Below, one piece after another: positions 45,787-55,323 of a DNA stretch of 64,000 nucleotides (position 1 is the stretch's first letter; every line of letters begins with the position of its first letter). A model generated the notes under the pieces. It did no database searches and was not told the DNA's origin. It worked only from the letters and a program-made list of their open reading frames with translations. The position numbers were made by a program, and so were the translations under genes. Source of the stretch: Photobacterium toruni (GTDB lineage Bacteria > Pseudomonadota > Gammaproteobacteria > Enterobacterales > Vibrionaceae); NCBI RefSeq assembly GCF_024529955.1, contig NZ_AP024855.1:930001-994000 (forward strand), given 5' to 3'.

Positions 45787-45821
45787 AACTAGAATTGTTA
45801 AATAACTCAACAATTCTAGTT
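45787..45821 (-). terminator. Inverted repeat after the MATE gene, probable terminator
   Basis: Perfect 13-base arms AACTAGAATTGTT and complement with a 9-base loop. On the minus strand it follows the MATE stop by about 25 bases with a weak U-tract (ATTTTAC). Confidence 0.55.
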
Positions 45822-45845
45822 GTTATCTAAATGATTGATTGTGGA

Positions 45846-47213
45846 TTAATGACTACTGACTAAGCTATCAATATTTGGTCTACAGCGTTGATGAATATCA
45901 GACCATAGAAGGGGCATAACTATTAAGCTTAATAAGATTGTCGATAATGGCATTGATAGCCAAACACCTTTTACACCTAACCATTGTGGCAAAAAGTATA
46001 GGAAAGGTAGTTGAACTAACATATTACTGACCGAAATAGCTAACGCTTTGCCGGCTTTGTTAACAGCCATAAAATACACGGTTGCAAGAACAATTAAGCC
46101 ATCTAAAAACATTGCAAATAAGTGAAGTTGAATGCCTGCAATAGCTTCTGAAGTTAAGGCGGAATGACTACTATTAAATAGTCCAATTAATGTACGTGGA
46201 AAACTATACAACAATGAAAACCAGGTAATACCTGCAATAATTGTGATTTTAATTGCTAAATATGTTGTTTTTTTTATGTTGATTGGTTGTTTTGCCCCGT
46301 AGTAATAACTGACTGGCGGTTGCATGCCTTCAGCAATACCTTCAGCAACAAGATAATACAAAGTCATCATATAGCCGACAATGGCAAATGCACCTACCGT
46401 GAGTTCAGTACCATATTGCATAAATTGATAATTATGTAATGCCACAACAAAGCTTGCATAGAGGTACATGATTAGAACGGATGAACCAAGACTAACGATT
46501 TTCCAGCAATGCTTAAATTGAATGTTTTTGATTATAAAATGGATGCGAAGTGGCGAATATGAAGAATAAAAATAGATAATCCCTCCTACAACAGTAATAC
46601 TTTGCGCAATAATGGTTGCAATGGCTGCACCTTGTAATTGCCACTTAAAAACTCCAATAAAGAGATAATCTAATACAATATTGGTTAATGCTCCCGCAAT
46701 TAATAAGCCAGTTGCTATTTTAGGGCTATCATCATTACGAATAAGCATTGGCATGGCACCAGCAAAAATAGTAATAAAGGCTGCCCATCCAAAACTTTGT
46801 ACATATTGGAATGCTAATGCTTTTATAGTGTGGTTAGCACCTTGAATGGTTAATAATGTTTCACCAAAATGTACAAATAACGCGAATGCAATAACACTGA
46901 TGACAGCAATTAATAATACAGCATGATCCAGTGCGCGTTGTGCATGCTGTGCATTATTTTCTCCTCTGGCGATAGAAATCAGTGTTCCGCTACCAATACC
47001 GATCATCAATCCTAAACCTGACAATAAATAGGTAATTGGCCACGCCATATTGATCGCCGCTAATCCTTGATAACCCACATAATGGCCAACAAAAATACCA
47101 TCAACAATTTGATATAACCCTGTGACTAACATTGCAGCAATTGAGGGGATAGCATAACGCCAAAAATTTTGGTTAATAGTGAGTGTTGGCGGTGGAGAGT
47201 GGGTTAATGACAT
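45846..47213 (-). CDS. MATE-family efflux transporter
   Basis: A multidrug and toxin extrusion transporter of about 455 residues with twelve hydrophobic segments in two similar halves; the N-terminal half begins FWRYAIPSIAAMLVTGLYQI followed by DGIFVGHYVG, a VinF/DinF-like pattern. The ATG at 47213 (MSLTHSPP) is preferred; another at 47225 lies four codons earlier. A LysR gene is divergent, with a short palindrome between them. Substrates unknown. Confidence 0.88.
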   Translation of the reverse strand: MSLTHSPPPTLTINQNFWRYAIPSIAAMLVTGLYQIVDGIFVGHYVGYQGLAAINMAWPITYLLSGLGLMIGIGSGTLISIARGENNAQHAQRALDHAVLLIAVISVIAFALFVHFGETLLTIQGANHTIKALAFQYVQSFGWAAFITIFAGAMPMLIRNDDSPKIATGLLIAGALTNIVLDYLFIGVFKWQLQGAAIATIIAQSITVVGGIIYFYSSYSPLRIHFIIKNIQFKHCWKIVSLGSSVLIMYLYASFVVALHNYQFMQYGTELTVGAFAIVGYMMTLYYLVAEGIAEGMQPPVSYYYGAKQPINIKKTTYLAIKITIIAGITWFSLLYSFPRTLIGLFNSSHSALTSEAIAGIQLHLFAMFLDGLIVLATVYFMAVNKAGKALAISVSNMLVQLPFLYFLPQWLGVKGVWLSMPLSTILLSLIVMPLLWSDIHQRCRPNIDSLVSSH

Positions 47214-47277
47214 CAGGATTCTCATTATATTAGTCGCATATTAGTAGCGGTATTATCCTTGTTTATTAGATTGTTCA

Positions 47278-47294
47278 AAGATAATATCTATCTT
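47278..47294. promoter_or_regulatory. Small palindrome between MATE and lysR genes
   Basis: AAGATA-N5-TATCTT lies 22 bases before the LysR start. It has roughly LysR-box symmetry, but the spacing differs from the usual T-N11-A core. Confidence 0.35.
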
Positions 47295-47316
47295 ATTTTC
47301 GGATGGTTTAGTAGTG

Positions 47317-48201
47317 ATGGATTGGACATTAGATCAGCTTAATGCGTTTGTTATTTCAGTAGAGCAAGGCTCTTTTTCAGGTGCAGCTCGACGAATAGGT
47401 AAGGCACAATCGCGTATCAGTACTGCAATCAGTAATCTTGAGGCGGATTTAGGGTTTGATTTGTTTGATCGTAGTGCGCGTTTACCGGTGTTAACCCCTG
47501 CGGGGGAGCAAATGTATGAAGAAGCAAAAGTGGTGTTAGCTCAGTGCGATCGTTTACAATCTCGTGCCTTGACGTTGACGAAAGGCGAAGAAGTATCATT
47601 GACGATTGCAATGGATGAAGCGACACCGACGACTGTATTTGAAGAGTTTTTTGAACGAGTTTCGGTTACTTTCCCATTATTAAAATTGACGATTATTAGT
47701 GGTTCAAAAGATGATATTGCAAGTCAAGTTAATGACTTAACTGCAGATTTGGGGATTTTGTTTTTTAGTAAGACATTACCAAATAGTTTGGAATTCACTC
47801 CTATTTGTGAATTTAATTCATCATTAATTGTTGCGAAAAACCACCCATTAGCAAAAATATCAGCACCAACAATGCAGCAACTAAGTCAATATCGCCAATT
47901 GTTAATTTGTGATCGAATGGGGTATTACCATACTGATGCACTTTCAGCTAACTATTGGCACATTGATAGTTATTATTCGATCACAGCATTTGTATTGAGA
48001 AATATGGGATGGGCATTTGTGCCTGATCATGTATTTAATTATTCAATTTTTAAAGATGGCGTTGTAAGGTTATCCATTGAAAATATTCCCACCTCACCTT
48101 GGATAGATATGGGATTGGTAAAGCGCCGTGATCAAGGCAATGGCCCAGTATTACGTTGGATGTATCAAGAACTTAAAACAATGTTTGCACAACACAACTA
48201 G
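47317..48201 (+). CDS. LysR-family transcription regulator
   Basis: The 294-residue protein starts MDWTLDQLNAFVISVEQGSF and carries the winged helix with AARRIGKAQSRISTAISNLE, then a periplasmic-binding-protein-like effector domain (about 90-290). GGATGG lies ten bases before the ATG; a GTG directly upstream is also possible. It is divergent from the MATE gene and 29 bases ahead of a PhoD-like gene, either of which could be a target. Confidence 0.88.
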   Translation: MDWTLDQLNAFVISVEQGSFSGAARRIGKAQSRISTAISNLEADLGFDLFDRSARLPVLTPAGEQMYEEAKVVLAQCDRLQSRALTLTKGEEVSLTIAMDEATPTTVFEEFFERVSVTFPLLKLTIISGSKDDIASQVNDLTADLGILFFSKTLPNSLEFTPICEFNSSLIVAKNHPLAKISAPTMQQLSQYRQLLICDRMGYYHTDALSANYWHIDSYYSITAFVLRNMGWAFVPDHVFNYSIFKDGVVRLSIENIPTSPWIDMGLVKRRDQGNGPVLRWMYQELKTMFAQHN

Positions 48202-48230
48202 CAACTTCTGATTTAGAGACGGTAGAAAAA

Positions 48231-50144
48231 ATGAAAAATATGGTGGCAAGAGATCCTCTACCATTAATTATAGCGGGGCCTATTTTACGTAAAGCAACCG
48301 CTAAAGAATTAACATTATGGTTAGTTACAACCCGTCAATTTGAAGCTGATTTCAGTGTTTTCATAGGTACAAGTGAAACGCCTTTTTATGAGGCAAAATT
48401 TGACTCTTCTCATCAAATTCAAATTGGCAAGCAGGCATGGGTCGTACTTGCACATTTTAAGGGTGATTTTCCACAGAATATTCCTTTGGAGTACCAAATA
48501 ACGACGGCTGAAGGCTTATTAACTGAATTAGTTCCTAATTTATTGTATGGCGATGAATCTCGATTACAGGTTGTTATTCAACAACGGGCTGATTACGTAT
48601 TACATGGTTCATGCCGTAATCCGCATTATCCAAGTAAAGACAGTTTAGTTGCCGCTGATCATAAAGTGAGTACGTTAGCTGCGATGGAACGCCCTAGTTT
48701 ATTAATGATGAGTGGCGATCAAATTTATGCGGATCATGTTGCGGGACCAATGCTGGATGCAATTGAACAAATAACGGTATTATTAGGCTTACCTGATGAA
48801 AGCTTTGAACAAGCAAAAATTGCAGATACGACAGCTTTATATCAACATCCGCATAAGCTTTACGGCCGTGATAAATTACTGCCACACTATATTAATAATG
48901 AAAGTGGGTGGCGGCATTATTTACCTACAACAACTCAGCCGATTTTTAGTTCGCGAGAATGTGAAAATCATTTAATTAGTTTCAGTGAATTTTTTGCAAT
49001 GTATTTATTGGTATGGTCACCAACATTGTGGAAATTTGTTGATCGTGACCGTTTTGTTCGTAATGGGTACTGTAATGCAGGGGTTGCTGTATCACTTAAA
49101 TGGCAGCAAACATGGCAACATGAAGTACCTATTATTGATGACTTTGTCGCAGGGCTTGATAATGTTCGTCGTTTAATGGCGCATATTCCAACCTACATGA
49201 TTTTTGATGATCATGATATTACAGATGACTTTCAGCTAAATAGACGTTGGGAAACAGCGGCTTATAATAATCTATTTTCACGTCGTATTATTGGTAATGC
49301 TTTAATTAGCTATTGGTTATGTCAAGGTTGGGGAAATGCACCTGAAAAATTCACGCCAGCTTGTTTAGCCCTCGCGCGAACGTTTTTTGAGCAACCGACC
49401 ACTGAGAAACACGATACGCTGGCAGCGTATTTCTACCGTTTTGAAGATTGGCATTATACCATTGCAACGGTGCCTAAAATTGTCGTGTTAGATACGCGTA
49501 CTCGTCGCTGGCGTTCAGAATCTCGTGCCAATCGACCATCTGGGTTAATGGATTGGGAAGCATTGGTTGAATTGCAGCAAGAATTATTACATGAGCCTGC
49601 GGTGATTATTGTTTCTGCAGCCCCTATTTTTGGGGTGAAATTTATTGAAACTTTACAACGAATGATGACGCTATTAGGGCAGCCTTTAGTGGTAGATGCT
49701 GAAAATTGGATGGCACATCCTGGCTCTGCAAATACGTTATTAAGTATTTTTACTCATACTAAAACACCCACGACATTTATAATATTATCGGGTGATGTTC
49801 ATTATTCATTTGCTTATGATATTACGCTTCGTAATTTGAAAGGGCAGTTTAAAATATTTCAAATAACCTGTAGCGGGTTGAAAAATGAATTTCCAAATCG
49901 ATTGTTGCGTTTTTGTGATGTAATGGATCGGTGCCTTTATAGCCCTCATTCACCTCTTAACTGGTTAACTAAACGTAAGCGGTTACTAATTGAAAAACGG
50001 GATCCTGATATTGCGGGTCATCATCGGTTAATTAATCAAAGTGCGATTGGTGAATTATTTCTTGATCAGCATGGAGCACCTTTGATTATAGATATATTAA
50101 CCGCTGAAGGTACGGTGATTAATTTTCCTGCAAAAGTTTCTTAA
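48231..50144 (+). CDS. PhoD-like metallophosphatase family protein
   Basis: The 637-residue protein has calcineurin-like metal motifs of alkaline phosphatase D: HGSCRNPHYPSKDS, MMSGDQIYADH, MIFDDHDITDDF and ILSGDVHYSFAYD. No signal peptide or Tat motif is visible, so it should be cytoplasmic, in contrast to secreted PhoD. It may act on a phosphodiester inside the cell. It follows the LysR gene by 29 bases and may be co-transcribed with it. Confidence 0.82.
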   Translation: MKNMVARDPLPLIIAGPILRKATAKELTLWLVTTRQFEADFSVFIGTSETPFYEAKFDSSHQIQIGKQAWVVLAHFKGDFPQNIPLEYQITTAEGLLTELVPNLLYGDESRLQVVIQQRADYVLHGSCRNPHYPSKDSLVAADHKVSTLAAMERPSLLMMSGDQIYADHVAGPMLDAIEQITVLLGLPDESFEQAKIADTTALYQHPHKLYGRDKLLPHYINNESGWRHYLPTTTQPIFSSRECENHLISFSEFFAMYLLVWSPTLWKFVDRDRFVRNGYCNAGVAVSLKWQQTWQHEVPIIDDFVAGLDNVRRLMAHIPTYMIFDDHDITDDFQLNRRWETAAYNNLFSRRIIGNALISYWLCQGWGNAPEKFTPACLALARTFFEQPTTEKHDTLAAYFYRFEDWHYTIATVPKIVVLDTRTRRWRSESRANRPSGLMDWEALVELQQELLHEPAVIIVSAAPIFGVKFIETLQRMMTLLGQPLVVDAENWMAHPGSANTLLSIFTHTKTPTTFIILSGDVHYSFAYDITLRNLKGQFKIFQITCSGLKNEFPNRLLRFCDVMDRCLYSPHSPLNWLTKRKRLLIEKRDPDIAGHHRLINQSAIGELFLDQHGAPLIIDILTAEGTVINFPAKVS

Positions 50145-50390
50145 TTATAAAACGGCAGTGTTTTTATTGTTGATATAAGATGTTATTAGATGATGATATT
50201 TGTTAAAAAATATAAATATAATTTATCGTATTTAGGATTGTATTTTTATAAATAAAACAGATTTAATACCGCATAACCAAAGAAAATGACCTATTATTGA
50301 CTTTGACATGACGTTAACTGGATATGTTTTTCATATAAATCGTAGATACTGTTAAGGTTATATTTTAAGTTGGATTTTACAGGAGTTGAT

Positions 50391-50957
50391 ATGAAAAAAA
50401 GTATTATTGCTATCGCTATTGCAGGTTTAGTGCTTGTGGGTTGTGACCAAGCAAGTCATGATTCGGCAAAAGAATCTGCGGCTTCAGTAAAAGCAACCAC
50501 GACACAAGTCAAAGATGATGCTGCTTCCACAACAGATACAATGCTTGATTCAACAAAGAAAGCGGTAAATGATTCTGCTGATACAGTGAAAAATACAGTT
50601 AACGATGCTGTTAATAAAGCGAAAGAAATGAAAAATGACGTAGTGGGTAGCTCTGATGAGGCGATGGCTGATTCTAAACAAGCCGTATCTGACTCTACGC
50701 ATGTGATTGAAGATAAAACATCTGAGCTAAAAAATAGCGCAGAAGATGCAACGACTAACGCGATTGATGCATCGAAAAAAGTAGCAGATAATACCAAAGA
50801 TGCGATGGAAAATGCAGCAACTGATGCTGCTGATAATGCAACAGAAGTAAAAGATACAGCTATTGATAAAACAAAATCAGCCATAAATGATGCTGCTGAT
50901 ATGATGAATAAATCTGTTGATTCAGCTGAGAAAAAAGTCACTGATTTAACAAATTAA
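50391..50957 (+). CDS. Repetitive coiled-coil lipoprotein (LEA-like)
   Basis: A 188-residue lipoprotein: lipobox LVLVGC at about residue 18, then a highly charged Ala/Asp/Lys/Thr-rich helical region with irregular 11-residue-like repeats (KDAMENAATDAADNATEVKD). Composition resembles late-embryogenesis-abundant or apolipoprotein-like proteins; no enzymatic motif is seen. AGGAG lies six bases before the ATG. Long antisense frames over this gene reflect the biased composition. A protective role at the envelope is possible but unproven. Confidence 0.72.
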   Translation: MKKSIIAIAIAGLVLVGCDQASHDSAKESAASVKATTTQVKDDAASTTDTMLDSTKKAVNDSADTVKNTVNDAVNKAKEMKNDVVGSSDEAMADSKQAVSDSTHVIEDKTSELKNSAEDATTNAIDASKKVADNTKDAMENAATDAADNATEVKDTAIDKTKSAINDAADMMNKSVDSAEKKVTDLTN

Positions 50958-50998
50958 TCAATAGAATAAATAATAATATTGATACGTACATTAAGAAG

Positions 50999-51037
50999 CC
51001 GAGCATTACTAATAGAGTGCTCGGTTATTCTTTTTTT
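50999..51037 (+). terminator. Terminator between the two lipoprotein genes
   Basis: CCGAGCA/TGCTCGG with a 12-base loop, then TTATTC and seven T. It lies directly in front of the next ribosome-binding site. Confidence 0.85.
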
Positions 51038-51052
51038 CACAAGGAGTTTACG

Positions 51053-51493
51053 GTGAAAAAAAAATATTTATTAGCCGCGATGGTTGTACTTGCGTTAGCA
51101 GGTTGTGATCAAGCAAAAAATAGCACAGATGTTTCTGCAACTGAACAGGCTGACGTGCATAATGCAAGAAATTCATTAGATTGGATGGGTGAATATAATG
51201 GTATTCAGCCTTGTGGTGATTGTTCTGGTATTGAGACGAGCTTAACGTTAAATAAAGACGGTACGTTTGTTTTAAATGAAACCTACCAAGGTAAAGACAC
51301 GAAGCCATTCGTTAATAAAGGTAACTTTAAGTGGAATGATCGTGGTGACACCATTACATTGAATCTTACCAGTAACCAATCAGTGAAATATTTTGTTGGT
51401 GAGCATCGTATTTTCCGACTTGATAAAAATGGTCAGCGTATCACTGGCGATTTAGCGGATGCTTATACGCTTAAGCAAAATGATGACGATTAA
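51053..51493 (+). CDS. NlpE-like copper-resistance lipoprotein (N-terminal domain only)
   Basis: A 146-residue lipoprotein with lipobox ALAGC and the NlpE N-terminal signature NGIQPCGDCSGIETSLTL containing the CxxC pair. E. coli NlpE has an extra C-terminal domain that is absent here. NlpE senses surface or lipoprotein stress and signals to Cpx. The start is GTG at 51053 with AAGGAG seven bases upstream; the longer frame lacks support and would start inside the terminator. The N-terminus closely resembles that of the preceding lipoprotein (GCDQA in both). Confidence 0.85.
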   Translation: MKKKYLLAAMVVLALAGCDQAKNSTDVSATEQADVHNARNSLDWMGEYNGIQPCGDCSGIETSLTLNKDGTFVLNETYQGKDTKPFVNKGNFKWNDRGDTITLNLTSNQSVKYFVGEHRIFRLDKNGQRITGDLADAYTLKQNDDD

Positions 51494-51580
51494 GTAATAA
51501 GAAAATGCCCTGATGCCTCTTTATTGGAAATAGATATCAGGGTATGTTCTAACGACTTTATATGGCTAATAACAGACTAA

Positions 51581-52486
51581 TTATTGTGAGCGTTGAATCT
51601 CATCATCCACCCAGCGTAATAATTGTTTAATCGCACGTGATAATACTTGATTTTGACGCACTATATAGCCAAGGCTGGTGGTTGGAAAATGTGGTAACGG
51701 TGTAATAGTGGTTTGTAGATGTAATTTAGAATGTAATGAAAAACTCGGTACAATAGCGACCCCAAATCCTGCTTCAGCCCAATCAATTTGAGCATCAACA
51801 CTGCCCACTTCCATTACATGATATTTTGCTAATTGAAGGCTTGGTAACGCTAAATCAATCAATTCTCGAGTACGTGTATCATGGCCTAATAAGATGAGTG
51901 TCGGCTCTTCTGCTGCAAGAGATTGAGGTTCAATGACTGCATCAGGATCATGCGACAATTGTTGCCAACGTTCTAATCCATTACCGAGCGCACACCATTT
52001 AACTTGGCGTAATTCCATAAAGTGTAATGGTTGACTTTCTTTTTGGGCAATAACAAAACCTAAATCCGCTTTAGCACTTTTTACCAATTCTGTTGCTTGT
52101 GATGAGGTAGTATTAAAAAGCGATAAATCGATACCGGGATATTCTTTTTTAAATGCTTGAAAAGGGCTAATAAGTAATAACCGAGAAATAATATCACTGG
52201 CTGCAATAGTCAGGGTGCCTTGGTTTAGTTCATTAATCGCATTAAGATCTGCTTGGCAAATTTGTAATTCCATTAATGTGTTTTCGGCACTTTTTAGTAG
52301 TCGTTCTCCCGCTTGTGTTAAGCGAAATGGATTCCTTTCAATTAATTTGACGCGCGTGGTCTGCTCTAATTGTTTTATATGAAGACTAACATTTGGTTGA
52401 GTCATATGAAGCGAGGTTGCTGTTTTACCAAAATGTTGATGTTTAGAAAGTGCAACAAATGTATTAAGCCAATGCAAATCTATCAT
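51581..52486 (-). CDS. LysR-family transcription regulator divergent from purA
   Basis: The 301-residue regulator begins MIDLHWLNTFVALSKHQHFG with the helix-turn-helix KTATSLHMTQPNVSLHIKQL and an effector domain (TLTIAASDIISRLLLISPFQ). AGGTAAAA precedes the ATG. It is divergent from purA with a 174-base gap, so it may regulate that gene. Effector unknown. Confidence 0.88.
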   Translation of the reverse strand: MIDLHWLNTFVALSKHQHFGKTATSLHMTQPNVSLHIKQLEQTTRVKLIERNPFRLTQAGERLLKSAENTLMELQICQADLNAINELNQGTLTIAASDIISRLLLISPFQAFKKEYPGIDLSLFNTTSSQATELVKSAKADLGFVIAQKESQPLHFMELRQVKWCALGNGLERWQQLSHDPDAVIEPQSLAAEEPTLILLGHDTRTRELIDLALPSLQLAKYHVMEVGSVDAQIDWAEAGFGVAIVPSFSLHSKLHLQTTITPLPHFPTTSLGYIVRQNQVLSRAIKQLLRWVDDEIQRSQ

Positions 52487-52660
52487 TTTTACCTTCTATA
52501 TTGGTTTCAATGTTATTACTAGGTGCCATATTATCTGAATAAAGACAATAAGTAATGTACGGCATATAAGAGATTCTTATCAAGTTAATAACGATTATTA
52601 ATTATTTTTATTGGGTTATTGAGCATAGGATAGAGTCATCACTTTTGAGGAGAGTTAATT

Positions 52661-53917
52661 ATGTCGTCTATTGTTGTTGTTGGTGCTAACTGGGGTGATG
52701 AAGGTAAAGGTCGTATTGTTGATTATTTAGCAGACCAAGCTTCAGCAAGTATTCGTTTCCAAGGTGGTAATAACGCAGGTCATACTGTTGTTAACGATTT
52801 TGGTACTTTTAAACTACACCAATTACCAAGCGGCGTATTTAACCCCGATTGTATCGCTGTTTTAGGCCCTGGTATGGTGATCAGCCCAGAAAAACTAAGC
52901 CTAGAAATCGAAGAAGTAGCAACATCAGGTGTTGAAGTTAAACTTTGCATCTCTGATCGTGCAACACTATGTCTACCATTACACGCACTAGAAGATACAC
53001 TAGAAGAACAACGTCTAGGTGACGGTGCTTACGGTTCAACACGTCAAGGTATCGCACCTGCATATGGCGACCGTGTAATGAAGAAAGGTATTCTTGTTGG
53101 TTGGTTAAAGCAGCCTGCAGTACTACTTGAGCGTATTCAATTCATGATGGATTGGAAATTGCCACAGCTTAAAGCGTTATATCCTTCAATGGAATTTACG
53201 CAAACGGCTGAAGAAATGACAGAGTGGCTACTTGAAGTGTCTCAACCTTGGCGTGACAGCATTTGTAACGTTACTGAGCCACTAAAAGCGCTACAAAAAG
53301 AAGACAAAACATTATTGTTTGAAGCACAACTAGGTGCTGGCCGTGACTTAGTTTACGGTGAATACCCATGGACTACATCATCTAACGTAACTGCAGCTTA
53401 TGCTGGTATCGGTAGTGGTTTACCTGCTCTTCACCCTGAGCGTGTTATTGCTGTTGCTAAATCATTCAGCTCTTCAGTAGGTACAGGTACATTGATCACT
53501 GCAATGGAAGATCAAGACCAGTTCCGTGAAGATGCAAAAGAGTTCGGTGCAACAACGGGTCGTCCACGTGATATGGGCTACTTTGATGCAGTTGCAACAC
53601 GTAATGGTATTGAATTACAAGCAGCAACAGAAATCGCATTAACTAAGATTGACTGCCTAAGCGGTATGAAAGATCTTAAAATCTGTGTTGCTTACGATGG
53701 CGATCACACTGAAAACCCAATTTGGCCACAAACTGCATCTCTAACAGCAGTATATGAGCAAATGATGGGCTGGGATGAAGACATTACGGGTTGCCGTAAG
53801 TTTGAAGAATTACCAGAAGGTGCACAACAGTATGTACTTCGTATTGAAGAACTAATGGGTGTGCCAGTTAAAATGGTATCTGTAGGTCCTGAGCGCGAGC
53901 AAATGATCCTACGTTAA
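52661..53917 (+). CDS. purA: Adenylosuccinate synthetase, divergent form
   Basis: Catalyses IMP + aspartate + GTP to adenylosuccinate in AMP synthesis. ANWGDEGKGR with the catalytic Asp and NNAGHTVV with the catalytic His are present; TTGRPRDMGYFD keeps two of three arginines of the aspartate loop and TKIDCLSG keeps the guanine-binding Lys/Asp. Other stretches differ from the common enzyme (GSTRQGIAPAYGDRV, SSVGTGTLIT), and the length is 418 rather than about 430. It is thus probably a second-type PurA, as known in some Photobacterium and Vibrio genomes. Codon use looks like that of a well-expressed gene. GAGGAG precedes the ATG. Confidence 0.92.
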   Translation: MSSIVVVGANWGDEGKGRIVDYLADQASASIRFQGGNNAGHTVVNDFGTFKLHQLPSGVFNPDCIAVLGPGMVISPEKLSLEIEEVATSGVEVKLCISDRATLCLPLHALEDTLEEQRLGDGAYGSTRQGIAPAYGDRVMKKGILVGWLKQPAVLLERIQFMMDWKLPQLKALYPSMEFTQTAEEMTEWLLEVSQPWRDSICNVTEPLKALQKEDKTLLFEAQLGAGRDLVYGEYPWTTSSNVTAAYAGIGSGLPALHPERVIAVAKSFSSSVGTGTLITAMEDQDQFREDAKEFGATTGRPRDMGYFDAVATRNGIELQAATEIALTKIDCLSGMKDLKICVAYDGDHTENPIWPQTASLTAVYEQMMGWDEDITGCRKFEELPEGAQQYVLRIEELMGVPVKMVSVGPEREQMILR

Positions 53918-53938
53918 TCGTAGCGTAATTAAAAATTA

Positions 53939-53977
53939 TAATGGGCGAGTTACTCAGTAACTCGCCCATTTTTTTAT
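53939..53977 (+). terminator. Strong terminator of purA
   Basis: Fourteen-pair stem ATGGGCGAGTTACT/AGTAACTCGCCCAT with one base between arms, followed by seven T. Confidence 0.95.
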
Positions 53978-54081
53978 TTGTCTATTTATATATAACGTAA
54001 GTACAAACAATCAATCAATATAAGCAGTGTACTTATAATTAGAAGGTACGTTATTAACCTCGAAACCTCGAAACCTCGTCT

Positions 54082-55323
54082 TCACCTTCCATACTGCTCA
54101 GCAGTTATACGGATCACATCAACCACAACATTGCTTGCTGCTTGTAATGACGGCACAGGTAAATATTCATAGATAGAGTGGAAGTTATGCGCACCGGTAA
54201 AAATATTCGGGCAAGGTAAACCTTTTTGAGATAACACCGCACCATCATAACCACCACGCATCGGGGTTGTTTTCATTTCAATATCATTACGAGCATAAGC
54301 TTGTTTGGCGATTGCAATCGGAAAACTGGCATCACCTTGTAAGCTATTTGCTACATTTTGATAACGATCTGCAAGAGTGATAGAAACCGCAGCCTTGCCC
54401 CATAACGCTTGGCAATTTTCGGCTAAGGTGGCCAAAAATTGCATTCGTTGCTGATAACCTTGTTGTGTGAAATCTCTTACATCCATTTTTAATACGGTTT
54501 TAGCACTGTTACCGCTTAGATCTTTGACCCAATAATAACCTTCACGACCATCAGTATATTCAGGGGCCTCTCCTGCTGGCAGCATCGCAATAAATTTGTG
54601 TGCCATTAACAGTGAGTTTTTAAGTTTACCCTTTGCTGACATCGGGTGAGCTGATTGACCTGTAAATGTGACGACAACATCACCCGCATTCCAGTTTTCA
54701 TCAACAAATTCACCAATACCACAACAATCTAAGGTATACCCAAAGTCTGCACCAAAAGCCTCAACATCAAAGGCTTTTGCTCCCCGTAAGCCTTGCTCTT
54801 CGTCTGGAACAAATGCGATCTTAACGTCGCCATGCTCAATATCAGGATTATCAATAAGTACCGTCAATGCGTGCATAATGGCAGCAATAGCAGCTTTATC
54901 ATCTGCGCCCAATAAACTGGTGCCGTCAGTGACAATAATATCTTGATTTTGATATTGGTTTAGCTCTGGAAATTCAGCTTGTTTGAGAACGATATTTAAT
55001 GCGGAATTAAGAATAATATCACCGCCAGTGTAATTAACGATGTGGGCATGGGTATCATTACTTTGTTCTGCGCTGGTGTCTAAATGACCAAAAAAAGCCA
55101 CTGTAGGGATCGTTTTTGAACTATTGCTCGGTAAGGTTGCCGTTAAAATAGCACTTTCACGTAAGACAATATTTTGTAAACCGAGTTGAGTGAGTTCAGC
55201 AGCTAATAGTGTCGCTAATTCCATTTGTCCTAACGATGAAGGCATAATACCAGCAGCACCATTTTCACGATTAGTGGTGGTATTAATGCGCGTGTAATTT
55301 ATAAAACGATCAACAATATTCAT
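54082..55323 (-). CDS. pepT: Peptidase T (tripeptide aminopeptidase)
   Basis: An M20 zinc dipeptidase-like enzyme of 413 residues that removes N-terminal residues from tripeptides. Metal and catalytic motifs: FFGHLDTSAEQ, DGTSLLGADDKAAIAAIM, PDEEQGLRGAKAFD and the C-terminal PCPNIFTGAHNFHS. The start at 55323 (MNIVDRFINYTR) has AGGATG six bases upstream; longer starts lack this. A short 8-base tandem repeat (CCTCGAAA-type, three copies at about 54058-54078) lies just after the stop. Confidence 0.93.
   Translation of the reverse strand: MNIVDRFINYTRINTTTNRENGAAGIMPSSLGQMELATLLAAELTQLGLQNIVLRESAILTATLPSNSSKTIPTVAFFGHLDTSAEQSNDTHAHIVNYTGGDIILNSALNIVLKQAEFPELNQYQNQDIIVTDGTSLLGADDKAAIAAIMHALTVLIDNPDIEHGDVKIAFVPDEEQGLRGAKAFDVEAFGADFGYTLDCCGIGEFVDENWNAGDVVVTFTGQSAHPMSAKGKLKNSLLMAHKFIAMLPAGEAPEYTDGREGYYWVKDLSGNSAKTVLKMDVRDFTQQGYQQRMQFLATLAENCQALWGKAAVSITLADRYQNVANSLQGDASFPIAIAKQAYARNDIEMKTTPMRGGYDGAVLSQKGLPCPNIFTGAHNFHSIYEYLPVPSLQAASNVVVDVIRITAEQYGR

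Noticed and set aside
50456..50941. 161-codon antisense frame over the LEA-like lipoprotein gene
   Set aside because: It mirrors the repetitive Ala/Asp/Lys codons of the real gene and has no start context.
52661..53917. Phage-type PurZ (2-aminoadenine synthesis)
   Set aside because: The catalytic Asp of the GDEGKG motif is present, whereas PurZ replaces it, and no phage genes surround it.
54058..54078. Three-copy 8-base tandem repeat after pepT
   Set aside because: Too short and outside coding sequence; probably chance or minor slippage.
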